Origin: Candidatus Liminaster caballi
Lineage (GTDB): Bacteria > Bacteroidota > Bacteroidia > Bacteroidales > UBA3663
Direction of reading: 5' to 3'
Assembly: GCA_018065085.1 (NCBI GenBank)
Contig: JAGHUA010000039.1
Coordinates: 35,837-99,836, forward strand
DNA: 64,000 nt
Position numbers and translations under genes: made by a program. The notes under the pieces are model-generated. The model made no database searches. It was not told the origin of the DNA and saw only the letters and a program-made list of their open reading frames with translations. Shown here piece by piece: positions 1-8,375 of this stretch; position 1 is the first letter of the stretch; each line of letters starts with the position of its first letter.

Positions 1-284
1 AGCGAGATGATGGCCGATGAAAACTCGAGCATGAGCAACTCGCGAGTGGTGTAGCCGATAATGTACGGAGGCAGGATTGCATCGCCCATATTGAGCACAA
101 TCTGAAGTGCGCACAGAGCTCCGATGAACACAGAGATAAGGCACACGATGCCAATCGAATCGATGACGAGCTTCTGGGTTTCGAACACAAACTGCCTGCC
201 AAACATCGACCAGCTGTCAGGTTTGGCAAACACACGACCCATCAGGATCATGTAGCGTCCGAGTGTGGGAATCCATTTATTCAC
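1..284 (-). CDS. mlaE: MlaE-family ABC transporter permease, N-terminal part
   Basis: The first 94 codons of a permease of the MlaE (DUF140) family, which moves phospholipids between outer and inner membrane with an MlaF ATPase and an MlaD substrate-binding protein. The visible part reads VNKWIPTLGRYMILMGRVF, then a segment ending in DSIGIVCLISVFIGALCALQ (first membrane helix) and YTTRELLMLEFSSAII, typical of Bacteroidetes MlaE. The gene runs off the left edge. I chose the GTG at 284 because homologues, as I remember them, begin just before the LGRY segment; an ATG at 251 is the alternative. A TATCTTTG box only five bases upstream would make the message nearly leaderless. Confidence 0.8.
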   Translation of the reverse strand, partial: MNKWIPTLGRYMILMGRVFAKPDSWSMFGRQFVFETQKLVIDSIGIVCLISVFIGALCALQIVLNMGDAILPPYIIGYTTRELLMLEFSSAIIS

Positions 285-288
285 GCTG

Positions 289-296
289 CAAAGATA
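289..296 (-). promoter_or_regulatory. Bacteroidetes -7 box for mlaE
   Basis: Reads TATCTTTG on the minus strand, a match to TAnnTTTG. It is so close to the GTG at 284 that transcription would start at or inside the start codon, implying leaderless translation or use of the ATG at 251. Confidence 0.6.
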
Positions 297-364
297 GGCA
301 TTTTTTCGGAGTTTGTGCGCAATAGTGGGCGAAATGTTGGCGATTTTCAACAAATTTAGCATTA

Positions 365-399
365 TTTGCGGCCTATAAACGAAAAAATGATTATCTTTG
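365..399 (+). promoter_or_regulatory. Promoter for lptB
   Basis: TTTG at 365-368 and TATCTTTG at 392-399 form a sigma-ABfr type promoter with a slightly long spacer. It excludes the upstream in-frame ATG at 366 as the start and supports the ATG at 420. Confidence 0.65.
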
Positions 400-419
400 C
401 GCAAAAATATTGGCTAAAT

Positions 420-1247
420 ATGGACGAACAGAACAGTGTCATCAAAGAGCATCAGAGCGTGTTGCGCACCGATAACCTCGTGAAGCGCTACGGCCAGCGT
501 ACCGTGGCCAACCATGTGAGCATCGATGTCAGGCAGGGTGAGATCGTAGGTCTTCTTGGCCCTAACGGTGCGGGCAAGACCACGACTTTCTACATGACCA
601 CGGGCCTTGTGGTGCCCAACGAGGGAAGAATCTTCCTCGACGACAGGGAGATCACAAGCTTCCCCGTGTATAAGCGTGCTCAGGCAGGCATCGGCTACCT
701 GGCTCAGGAGGCTTCCGTCTATCGCAAGATGACCGTCGAGGACAATCTTCTCTCTACGCTCCAGATGACTCCGCTCACCAAGGACGAGCAGCTCGAGAAG
801 CTCGAAAGCCTTATCGCTGAATTCCGTTTGCAGAAGGTGCGCCGCAATCTGGGTGACCGTCTGTCGGGCGGCGAGCGTCGCCGTTGCGAGATTGCACGCT
901 GTCTTGCCATCTCTCCGAAGTTCATTATGCTCGATGAGCCTTTCGCCGGCGTCGATCCTATTGCGGTCGAGGACATTCAGTACATTGTCTATAAGCTCAA
1001 GGAGAAGAACATCGGCATCCTCATTACCGACCATAATGCGCCTGAGACCCTTTCGATTGTCGATCGTGCCTACCTCCTCTTTGAGGGCAGGATCCTCTTC
1101 CAGGGCAAGAGCGAGGAACTGGCTTCCAACCAGATGGTGCGTGAGCGCTACCTCGGTCGCAATTTCGTGTTCATCCGTAAGAATTTCGATCAGCCGAGCA
1201 CCAGCGAAAGCGTGGCTGGCAAACCTGTCGAGCCTGCCGCTGTCTGA
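420..1247 (+). CDS. lptB: LPS export ABC transporter ATP-binding protein LptB
   Basis: 275 residues. The cytoplasmic ATPase that powers LptFG extraction of lipopolysaccharide from the inner membrane. Visible: Walker A GPNGAGKTTTF, Q-loop in YLAQEASVYRKMTVEDNL, signature LSGGERRRCEIAR, Walker B FIMLDEPFAGVDP and switch histidine in ITDHNA. The EASVYRKMTVEDN segment is characteristic of LptB rather than of other ABC ATPases. The C-terminus carries a roughly 20-residue polar tail after LGRNF. The start at 420 lies 20 bases after a TATCTTTG box. It is followed after 31 bases by a nucleotidyltransferase gene with no obvious terminator hairpin between, so the two are probably cotranscribed. Confidence 0.93.
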   Translation: MDEQNSVIKEHQSVLRTDNLVKRYGQRTVANHVSIDVRQGEIVGLLGPNGAGKTTTFYMTTGLVVPNEGRIFLDDREITSFPVYKRAQAGIGYLAQEASVYRKMTVEDNLLSTLQMTPLTKDEQLEKLESLIAEFRLQKVRRNLGDRLSGGERRRCEIARCLAISPKFIMLDEPFAGVDPIAVEDIQYIVYKLKEKNIGILITDHNAPETLSIVDRAYLLFEGRILFQGKSEELASNQMVRERYLGRNFVFIRKNFDQPSTSESVAGKPVEPAAV

Positions 1248-1278
1248 CCCCCCCTTTTTTTTAATCGCCCGCTGTCTT

Positions 1279-2079
1279 ATGAAGAATGCACTGATCTTTG
1301 CTGCCGGTCTTGGCACCCGTCTCCGTCCTTTGACCAACGACCGCCCGAAAGCTCTCGTCGAGGTCAATGGCAAACCGTTGCTCCAGCATAATATCGAGAA
1401 GCTGCGTGATGCCGGCTTCGACTGCATTGTGGTCAATGTCCATCATTTCGGACAGCAGATCATCGACTTCCTTCATGCCCACCGCAATTTCGGCATCGAC
1501 ATCCGCGTGTCTGACGAACGCGACCTTCTGCTCGACACGGGAGGCGGTTTGCTGCGTGCCTTGTCGATGTTCGATGACGACAGTCCCGTGCTCGTCCACA
1601 ACGTTGACATCGTGAGCCAGGCAGATGTGCGGGCTCTTTACGATGATCATGTCGCGCTCAGCAATCGCATGGCACAGAGTGGAGGCGAGCTTGGCGCCTC
1701 GCTGATGGTCAACCAGCGGCAGACAAGCCGTTATCTGCTATTCGACGGCGACCTCCGGCTGCGTGGCTGGAAGAACATCCAGTCGGGCGAGACGCGTGGC
1801 GACGGTTCGGCTCCACAGATGCGCGCCTTCTCAGGCATTCATGTCGTCTCACGCGCGCTAATAAATTATTTAAAGGAATACAGCTCGACCTGTTCGACCC
1901 AAGACAGCTCACGTCCGGCCGGATCCCCCTCGCCAGTCAATCCGTTTGCCATCATACCCTTCTATCTCTGGGTGTGCCAGAGGGTCGCTGTGCAGGGCGT
2001 CGAGATGCCTCGCGACGTGAAATGGGTGGATTGCGGAAAGGTCGAATCTCTCACCAAGGCAGCAGAAATTCTGCTATAA
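1279..2079 (+). CDS. Sugar-1-phosphate nucleotidyltransferase (MurU/RmlA-like)
   Basis: 266 residues. Begins MKNALIFAAGLGTRLRPLT, the GxGTRLRP nucleotide-binding motif of nucleotidyltransferases, with RPKALVEVNGKPLL following. VHNVDI near residue 105 is the metal-binding segment. These enzymes join a sugar-1-phosphate to an NTP to give an NDP-sugar. The short length and lack of a C-terminal beta helix resemble MurU (MurNAc-1-phosphate uridylyltransferase) or N-terminal mannose-1-phosphate guanylyltransferase domains, but no AmgK-type kinase is adjacent, so the substrate is open. An in-frame extension back to 853 overlaps lptB and is spurious. Confidence 0.8.
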   Translation: MKNALIFAAGLGTRLRPLTNDRPKALVEVNGKPLLQHNIEKLRDAGFDCIVVNVHHFGQQIIDFLHAHRNFGIDIRVSDERDLLLDTGGGLLRALSMFDDDSPVLVHNVDIVSQADVRALYDDHVALSNRMAQSGGELGASLMVNQRQTSRYLLFDGDLRLRGWKNIQSGETRGDGSAPQMRAFSGIHVVSRALINYLKEYSSTCSTQDSSRPAGSPSPVNPFAIIPFYLWVCQRVAVQGVEMPRDVKWVDCGKVESLTKAAEILL

Positions 2080-2143
2080 AACATATCCCGACTTTGCGCA
2101 ATCGGTTTTATTGCGCAGTTTTAGTGTTTTTTTCGATAGCAAA

Positions 2144-2175
2144 TTTGGAAGTTGCATAAAAAGCGATTATCTTTG
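2144..2175 (+). promoter_or_regulatory. Promoter for ppdK
   Basis: TTTG at 2144-2147 and TATCTTTG at 2168-2175 separated by 20 bases, a close match to the Bacteroidetes consensus. It leaves a 5' leader of about 90 bases before the ATG at 2273. Confidence 0.75.
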
Positions 2176-2272
2176 CAGCCTAATTGAATGTTGCGGCTTT
2201 ATGGCTGTACGCTCATTCCGCAGAAAATAACGAAACAAACAATAACAAAAACCAAACTCATTTTTTTAAATT

Positions 2273-4999
2273 ATGGAAAACAAAAAACGTGTTTACACAT
2301 TCGGCAACGGTAAGGCCGAGGGTAATGCAAACATGCGTAACGAGCTTGGTGGTAAGGGTGCTAACCTCGCCGAGATGAATCTTATTGGCGTTCCTGTGCC
2401 TCCTGGATTCACCATCACCACCGATGTTTGCAATGAGTATTATCAGATCGGTAAGGACAATGTCGTTGCAGTTCTCAAGAACGACGTGCTTGCAGCTGTC
2501 AAGCACATCGAGGGCTTGATGAACAGCACACTCGGTGACGCCACCAACCCACTTCTCCTCTCTGTACGTTCAGGTGCCCGTGCTTCAATGCCGGGTATGA
2601 TGGATACAATCCTTAATCTCGGCCTCAATGACGAGGTTGTCGAGGGTCTCTCAAAGAAGACAGGCAACCCACGTTTCGCATGGGATTCATACCGCCGTTT
2701 CGTTCAGATGTACGGCGATGTCGTTATGGGCCTCAAGCCAGTCAACAAGACCGACATCGACCCATTCGAGGCAATCATCGAGAAGGTTAAGGAAGAGTAT
2801 AACGTAGTGCTCGACAAGGACATCCCTGTTGAGGGCCTCCAGGAACTTGTCACCAAGTTCAAGGCTATGATCAAGGAGCGCACAGGCAAGGCATTCCCGG
2901 TTGACGTTTACGAGCAGCTTTGGGGCGCAATCTGCGCTGTGTTCGATTCTTGGATGAACGAGCGCGCCATCCTCTATCGTAAGATGGAAGGCATCCCAGC
3001 AGAGTGGGGTACAGCCGTTTCCGTAATGGCAATGGTATTCGGCAACATGGGCAACACCTCTGCCACCGGTGTTTGCTTCAGCCGTGATGCAGCTACCGGC
3101 GAGAACATCTTCAACGGCGAGTATCTTATCAATGCTCAGGGCGAGGACGTTGTGGCTGGTATCCGCACACCACAGCAGATCACCAAGGAAGGCTCACAGC
3201 GTTGGGCTAAGCGTGCTGAGATCTCTGAGGAGGAGCGTCTGGCCAAGTATCCTTCAATGGAGGAGGCAATGCCTGAGCTCTACAAGGAACTCGACGCTCT
3301 CCAGAACAAGCTCGAGAACCACTACCACGACATGCAGGATATGGAGTTCACCGTTCAGGAAGGCAAGCTCTGGTTCCTCCAGACACGTAACGGTAAGCGT
3401 ACTGGTACTGCCATGGTCAAGATCGCCATGGATCTCGTCAAGGAGGGTCTCATCGACGAGAAGACCGCCCTCCAGCGTTGCGAGCCACAGAAGCTCGACG
3501 AGCTGCTCCACCCTGTATTCGACAAGGACGCATTGAAGAAGGCTAAGGTCCTTACCACAGGTCTTCCAGCATCTCCAGGCGCTGCTTGCGGTCAGATCGT
3601 ATTCTCAGCCGACGATGCTGAGGTATGGCACAAGAACGGCCACAAGGTAGTCATGGTTCGTATCGAGACTTCTCCTGAAGACCTCGCCGGTATGGCTGCT
3701 GCCGAAGGCATCCTCACATGCCGTGGCGGTATGACCTCTCACGCTGCCGTTGTTGCCCGTGGTATGGGCAAGTGCTGCGTATCGGGTGCAGGCGCTCTCC
3801 AGGTTGACTATGTTAAGAAGACTGTCAAGATTGAGGACGTTGAGCTCCACGAGGGCGACTACCTCTCAATCAACGGTTCGACCGGTCAGGTTCTCCTTGG
3901 CAAGGTTGAGACCAAGGCTGCTGAGATTTCAGGCGACTTCGCCGAGCTCATGGATCTCTGCAACAAGTACACCAAGCTCGTAGTCCGCACCAATGCTGAC
4001 ACACCACACGACGCTCAGGTTGCTCGCGATTTCGGTGCAGTTGGTATCGGCCTCTGCCGTACAGAGCACATGTTCTTCGAGGGTGAGAAGATCAAGGCAA
4101 TGCGCGAGATGATCCTTGCCGAGTCGGTTGACGGTCGCAAGAAGGCTCTTGCCAAGCTCCTTCCATATCAGAAGGCCGACTTCTACGGCATCCTCAAGGC
4201 AATGGACGGCCTCGCAGTCAACATCCGTCTCCTCGACCCACCTCTCCACGAGTTCGTACCACACGATCAGAAGGGTCAGCAGGAAATGGCTGAGGCTATG
4301 GGCGTTACAATCGACTATATCAAGGCTCGTGTAGCTTCTCTCAACGAGAACAACCCAATGCTTGGTCACCGTGGCTGCCGTCTTGGCATCACCTATCCAG
4401 AGATCACCGAGATGCAGACACGTGCCATCCTTGGCGCTGCCATCCAGCTCAAGAAGGAGGGCCACAACCCAATCCCAGAGATCATGGTTCCACTCGTAGG
4501 CCGTCACCACGAGTTCGATATGCAGGAGGCCATCATCCGCAACACAGCCGCCAAGCTGTTCGAGGAGGAGGGCATCGAGCCATTCAACTTCAAGGTAGGC
4601 ACCATGATCGAGATCCCACGTGCAGCTCTCACCGCTGATGCTGTTGCTGCCCGTGCCGAGTACTTCTCATTCGGTACCAACGACTTGACACAGATGACCT
4701 TCGGTTACTCTCGTGACGATATTGCCAGCTTCCTCCCTGTTTATCTTGAGAAGAAGATCCTCAAGGTCGATCCATTCCAGGTTCTCGACCAGAAGGGCGT
4801 AGGCCAGCTCATCCAGATGGCTGTTCAGAAGGGTCGTTCGGTTCGTCCAGACCTCAAGTGCGGTATCTGTGGCGAGCACGGCGGTGAGCCTTCATCAGTT
4901 AAGTTCTGCCACCGCGCAGGTCTCAACTATGTCAGCTGCTCTCCATTCCGTGTGCCAATCGCACGTCTCGCCGCCGCGCAGGCTGCAGTTGAGGAGTAA
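2273..4999 (+). CDS. ppdK: Pyruvate, phosphate dikinase
   Basis: 908 residues, normal length for the family. Catalyses reversible conversion of pyruvate, ATP and phosphate to phosphoenolpyruvate, AMP and pyrophosphate. Domain order is complete: N-terminal ATP-grasp part (GGKGANLAEM; SVRSGARASMPGMMDTILNLG), the central phosphohistidine domain with GGMTSHAAVVARGMGK holding the catalytic His, and the C-terminal PEP/pyruvate TIM barrel ending with KCGICGEHGGEPSS. Codon choice is strongly biased (CCA for proline, few rare codons) compared with neighbours, which suggests high expression. It has its own promoter and a terminator hairpin at 5031-5065, so it is monocistronic. Confidence 0.97.
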   Translation: MENKKRVYTFGNGKAEGNANMRNELGGKGANLAEMNLIGVPVPPGFTITTDVCNEYYQIGKDNVVAVLKNDVLAAVKHIEGLMNSTLGDATNPLLLSVRSGARASMPGMMDTILNLGLNDEVVEGLSKKTGNPRFAWDSYRRFVQMYGDVVMGLKPVNKTDIDPFEAIIEKVKEEYNVVLDKDIPVEGLQELVTKFKAMIKERTGKAFPVDVYEQLWGAICAVFDSWMNERAILYRKMEGIPAEWGTAVSVMAMVFGNMGNTSATGVCFSRDAATGENIFNGEYLINAQGEDVVAGIRTPQQITKEGSQRWAKRAEISEEERLAKYPSMEEAMPELYKELDALQNKLENHYHDMQDMEFTVQEGKLWFLQTRNGKRTGTAMVKIAMDLVKEGLIDEKTALQRCEPQKLDELLHPVFDKDALKKAKVLTTGLPASPGAACGQIVFSADDAEVWHKNGHKVVMVRIETSPEDLAGMAAAEGILTCRGGMTSHAAVVARGMGKCCVSGAGALQVDYVKKTVKIEDVELHEGDYLSINGSTGQVLLGKVETKAAEISGDFAELMDLCNKYTKLVVRTNADTPHDAQVARDFGAVGIGLCRTEHMFFEGEKIKAMREMILAESVDGRKKALAKLLPYQKADFYGILKAMDGLAVNIRLLDPPLHEFVPHDQKGQQEMAEAMGVTIDYIKARVASLNENNPMLGHRGCRLGITYPEITEMQTRAILGAAIQLKKEGHNPIPEIMVPLVGRHHEFDMQEAIIRNTAAKLFEEEGIEPFNFKVGTMIEIPRAALTADAVAARAEYFSFGTNDLTQMTFGYSRDDIASFLPVYLEKKILKVDPFQVLDQKGVGQLIQMAVQKGRSVRPDLKCGICGEHGGEPSSVKFCHRAGLNYVSCSPFRVPIARLAAAQAAVEE

Positions 5000-5030
5000 T
5001 CCTACGACATACACATAAATAAATAGACTA

Positions 5031-5065
5031 GGTGCAATCATCCGTGTGGTGGTTGCATCTTTTTG
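5031..5065 (+). terminator. Rho-independent terminator of ppdK
   Basis: A 13-bp stem with G-U pairs (5031-5043 with 5048-5059... closing the GTGT loop) is followed by a T run CTTTTTG. It lies 31 bases after the ppdK stop. Confidence 0.8.
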
Positions 5066-5176
5066 TTATGTTCTCCAAATCATAAATCGAAGTGGCAAAA
5101 ACCTGATTATTCGTTAAAAAACATGTGCTAAATCATACTTTCCCGTACAAAGTTCACACAATTAAAACATTTTTGG

Positions 5177-5184
5177 TAATTTTG
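5177..5184 (+). promoter_or_regulatory. -7 box for the YczE-type gene
   Basis: TAATTTTG matches TAnnTTTG, 55 bases before the ATG at 5240. No clear upstream TTG element was found. Confidence 0.45.
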
Positions 5185-5239
5185 TACCGTACTCACCGCC
5201 CATGATGACGGGAATACTGTAACTAAGGAAATAAAAACA

Positions 5240-5902
5240 ATGGAAAAGAAAACACTGACTAAAAGAATACTTATGTCCTTGTTTGGTGTGCTAACCGGGG
5301 CAGTAAGCGTGGCTGTGTTCAAGATTGCGGCTTTTGGTGTAGATCCATTCCAGACATTTATGGCTGGTTTGGATGCGCTCGTACCCATCCAGTTCGGAAC
5401 GCTCTATATGATAGCCAATGCAGCTTTGTTCCTGTTTGCATTGGTTTTTGACCGACACTACATTGGCATTGCCACGTTTATCAACCTGTTCCTTCTGGGG
5501 TATGTTGTAGAGTTCTCGTATGACACACTGCGAATGATACCATTGCTTGCTGACCCAGCCTTGTGGGTAAGGATCATCTGCATCATTGTCGGCATAGTAG
5601 CCATTTGCTTCGGTTCGGCATTCTATATGACCGCAGACTTAGGTGTATCGACATACGATGCCGTGGCATTGATTATGGCCAACACCTGGAAGTGGTGGAA
5701 ATTCAAGTATATCCGTATCATTACCGACCTGCTCTGCGTCACTCTCGGCTGTTCGCTTTACTTGATGGCAGGCGGCGAATGGTCGATGATCCCAACTATC
5801 GCCGGCATCGGAACCATTGTCACAGCTTTCTTTATGGGACCATTGATTGAATTCTTCAACGAGAAATGCGCCCGTCCTTTCCTTAACGACTTCACTTCAT
5901 GA
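5240..5902 (+). CDS. YczE/YyaS/YitT-family membrane protein
   Basis: 220 residues, about five or six hydrophobic helices. The segment KIAAFGVDPFQTFMAGL after the first helix, followed later by MTADLGVSTYDAVALIMANTWKWW, is the internally duplicated GxxPxxxxxxG-type pattern of the YczE/YitT membrane family. Function in this family is unknown; transport has been suggested. It stands alone between the ppdK terminator and a convergent gene, and its 3' end overlaps that gene by 11 bp. The start is the only ATG after the -7 box at 5177. Confidence 0.7.
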   Translation: MEKKTLTKRILMSLFGVLTGAVSVAVFKIAAFGVDPFQTFMAGLDALVPIQFGTLYMIANAALFLFALVFDRHYIGIATFINLFLLGYVVEFSYDTLRMIPLLADPALWVRIICIIVGIVAICFGSAFYMTADLGVSTYDAVALIMANTWKWWKFKYIRIITDLLCVTLGCSLYLMAGGEWSMIPTIAGIGTIVTAFFMGPLIEFFNEKCARPFLNDFTS

Positions 5903-8069
5903 CTTTGTCCGGGAAAAGCAGATTGGTAACATCCGTAGGATCCAAAGCCCATGCATAGGTGTATGATTCATCGGCTTCGTCGGCAGTGGCGACCTTCTGC
6001 AGGTTCTGAGCCTTTGCTTTCATGTCGAGCATTTCTCCTACGGTAAGCTTGGCCTCAAGCTTGCGGATCAAAGCCTCGGCATTGCCTGTGTCCAATCCCT
6101 TGATTGTCCTACCAAATAATGGCATTTCGAGCCAGATAATCTCACGTTTGGCGACATCAAGCACACCGAACACCAATCCCTTTAACGCGTTGGCATCTGA
6201 GATGCGAACCATGTGCTGCACGCATGACGGATCGTATGCAACACCGGTCTCCCGAGAGACGGACATCGGATACGCCGAGTTCATCCACCCCACAACAAGG
6301 TTCGGGCTGAGCAATCCGTCAGTGTACGCATTGCAGGCAAAGGTCACATACTTGGCTTTCGCAGCTTCCAACTCGGGCAAAGATAGTTCGATGTATTCTG
6401 CTGTGCCAACCATCTCCGGAATGTATCGGATGTCACCCGAGTGCTTTGCTCCGACGCAGGTGAGGTTGAAGAATGCACACTCCTGTGTTTCACCGTCTTG
6501 AAATGTAATCCTGCAGCTCAGATCCATGTCAAGATGCTGTGCATGCAATCCCGTGCCACATTTCAGGAACAGGCGGACGGCATCGCCCTCCACAGCAAAG
6601 CGCGTGCCCATTAAGGCGCAGGAGGTGTCTTGTATGGTTGCTGTTCGATCACTTATGTCGATAGGAATGCTGTATAGGCGAGGATCGATGAAGATGGTCT
6701 TCGAGTCGGTCTTCTGCGCAGCGAAACGACGACCCATGGATGATCTGTAGATGTCCGTCACATCCCTGGCCATCTGCTTGAGCTCGTCCTCGCTGAAATT
6801 GGCAAGCAGTTTGTTCGGTTTGAGGTAAATTATTCTTCCTGTTATAAGAGTCACATCATGATCTGAGTGAGTGTCGAAGTACAGCTCGGCCGCATTGCCC
6901 AACGACACCAATAGGCGCGTAGGCAGTTTGTCTGAAATCTCATCGAAAGCAGCCAAAGTCTTTGCGCTTCCAAAACGCAACATGGTCGAGAACAGGCATC
7001 GCGCAAAAAGTCCAGGCCTCTGCTTGAGCATTGCCAGGGTCTTGTCTGCATCATTCTCACAGCGTGCCTTATCCACACGGCCCTGCCATGTCGAGTAATC
7101 CTGCTTATAGAACACATCAAGGATTTCGGCAAGATGTTCCATGCCTTTCTTGCGCGAGTATTCTCCAAGGCGCAGGGCTCTGATCATGCGCACCCACATG
7201 CCTCGTTTCGGGTGCATGTTCTCAGCTGCCTGTTTTGCTGTCATCGGAATGGCATTCATCCATCTGGCCACACGCAGACAGTCTCTTCGGCTATACTTCA
7301 GCTTTAGCGCCTCCTTTACATCATCTTCAGATTTGGCATTCTTGCACAACTGCTTAGAGATAGTTCTAAACCTTTTTTTCGAATCTCTGATATAAGTCTT
7401 TGGCTCAATGATTTGTGTCCTTTTGGTCTTCTCATACCACAGATAGCGCAGGATGTCAGCAGGTGTCTTGATCAGCGCGGATGTCTCTTCTTCAATGCCG
7501 CTATCTACCAGGTCATACAGCACAATGGCTACGTTTTCCTTAATGGCAATGCTGACATCTTTGGGCAGACCATAATACGCTAGCAATGTACGGAGACTGT
7601 CTTGCTGTGTCTTGCTCAGAGGTGTGGCGGATGATAGGAGAGAGGCAAGCTTCTTTCTCAAGTCTTCCTCGGTAAAAAGGCCGAGCTCACGTCTGTTATT
7701 ATGCCTCTCATTGTTAATGACAAAGTCTGAGGTATTAAACTGAGTGCCACAGAAAGGACAGCCGTTGTAGCGATCAAGGTTGAATGAGCCATTAGGAATA
7801 GTCCACCCCTTGACAAGAGGAGTCCAGTTCCTGTCTTCGAGCCATACTTTACGTAAGTAGCTTGTGATTTCTCTGAGTAGTGTTTGTCTTGAATCTGCAT
7901 TAAGCGCATGGAGCAGTTCCTCGCTCACTGTGTAACCCATCGAATTCAGTCTTGCCACAAATGCCAGTACAGGCAGGGTAGCCTTTGATTCCATGTCGAT
8001 GTACTCTCTCCTGGCGTAGAGGTGGATAGCGCCATAGCGCAAAGCAACTTTTGTCAGATCCTTGTTCAT
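5892..8069 (-). CDS. MXAN_6230/SCO0854-type protein with TerD-like C-terminus
   Basis: 725 residues. Order: helical N-terminal region; a CxxC knuckle in YNGCPFCGTQF (about residue 100) where family members carry a RING-like zinc site; a helical middle with RFRTISKQL and LKQRPGLFARCLF; a C-terminal part with HSGDIRYIPEMVGTAEYIEL and LVVGWMNSAYP that resembles TerD/stress-domain proteins. This order matches the MXAN_6230/SCO0854 family, whose role is not established though TerD relatives sit in tellurite and stress clusters. Only one CxxC pair is obvious, so the zinc site may be incomplete. A WYL regulator is transcribed divergently from the same 300-bp region, which suggests shared control. 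Confidence 0.7.
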   Translation of the reverse strand: MNKDLTKVALRYGAIHLYARREYIDMESKATLPVLAFVARLNSMGYTVSEELLHALNADSRQTLLREITSYLRKVWLEDRNWTPLVKGWTIPNGSFNLDRYNGCPFCGTQFNTSDFVINNERHNNRRELGLFTEEDLRKKLASLLSSATPLSKTQQDSLRTLLAYYGLPKDVSIAIKENVAIVLYDLVDSGIEEETSALIKTPADILRYLWYEKTKRTQIIEPKTYIRDSKKRFRTISKQLCKNAKSEDDVKEALKLKYSRRDCLRVARWMNAIPMTAKQAAENMHPKRGMWVRMIRALRLGEYSRKKGMEHLAEILDVFYKQDYSTWQGRVDKARCENDADKTLAMLKQRPGLFARCLFSTMLRFGSAKTLAAFDEISDKLPTRLLVSLGNAAELYFDTHSDHDVTLITGRIIYLKPNKLLANFSEDELKQMARDVTDIYRSSMGRRFAAQKTDSKTIFIDPRLYSIPIDISDRTATIQDTSCALMGTRFAVEGDAVRLFLKCGTGLHAQHLDMDLSCRITFQDGETQECAFFNLTCVGAKHSGDIRYIPEMVGTAEYIELSLPELEAAKAKYVTFACNAYTDGLLSPNLVVGWMNSAYPMSVSRETGVAYDPSCVQHMVRISDANALKGLVFGVLDVAKREIIWLEMPLFGRTIKGLDTGNAEALIRKLEAKLTVGEMLDMKAKAQNLQKVATADEADESYTYAWALDPTDVTNLLFPDKVMK

Positions 8070-8186
8070 TGTTATAAAAAATCAAAAGGTAATTAATCAG
8101 CAAATGCTCATCTATCCAATTTGAAGTATGCCGATTTTGGACCTTGTTGATGTATTGCGAAAAAGAATTTCATCGAATTCACGGTG

Positions 8187-8211
8187 CAAAGGTATAGGGT
8201 CACTGCGCAGT
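8187..8211 (-). promoter_or_regulatory. Promoter box and palindrome upstream of the TerD-like gene
   Basis: On the minus strand TACCTTTG (8194-8187) is a -7 box about 118 bases before the start at 8069. The perfect 10-bp palindrome ACTGCGCAGT (8202-8211) sits just upstream of the box and is a plausible operator for the divergent WYL regulator (inference). Confidence 0.45.
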
Positions 8212-8300
8212 CTTTCTGCGTAATGGAAAAAAAGTTTTAAAAAACAGTAAAAAAAGTGCAATTTTTGTCGATTTTGCATCGAAATTGGGTAAAAAGTGCG

Positions 8301-8308
8301 TATCTTTG
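8301..8308 (+). promoter_or_regulatory. -7 box for the WYL regulator gene
   Basis: TATCTTTG followed by GC, 68 bases before the ATG at 8376. It rules out the in-frame ORF extension that begins at 8256. Confidence 0.65.
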
Positions 8309-8375
8309 CGACGTTTTTCAATCAAAAACGTGTGACTTTCTAAAAAAAGTAGAAACTGCAATAACCCGATTCATT

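Noticed and set aside
414..1436. 340-residue minus-strand ORF over lptB
   Set aside because: Shadow of lptB and the next gene; no motif.
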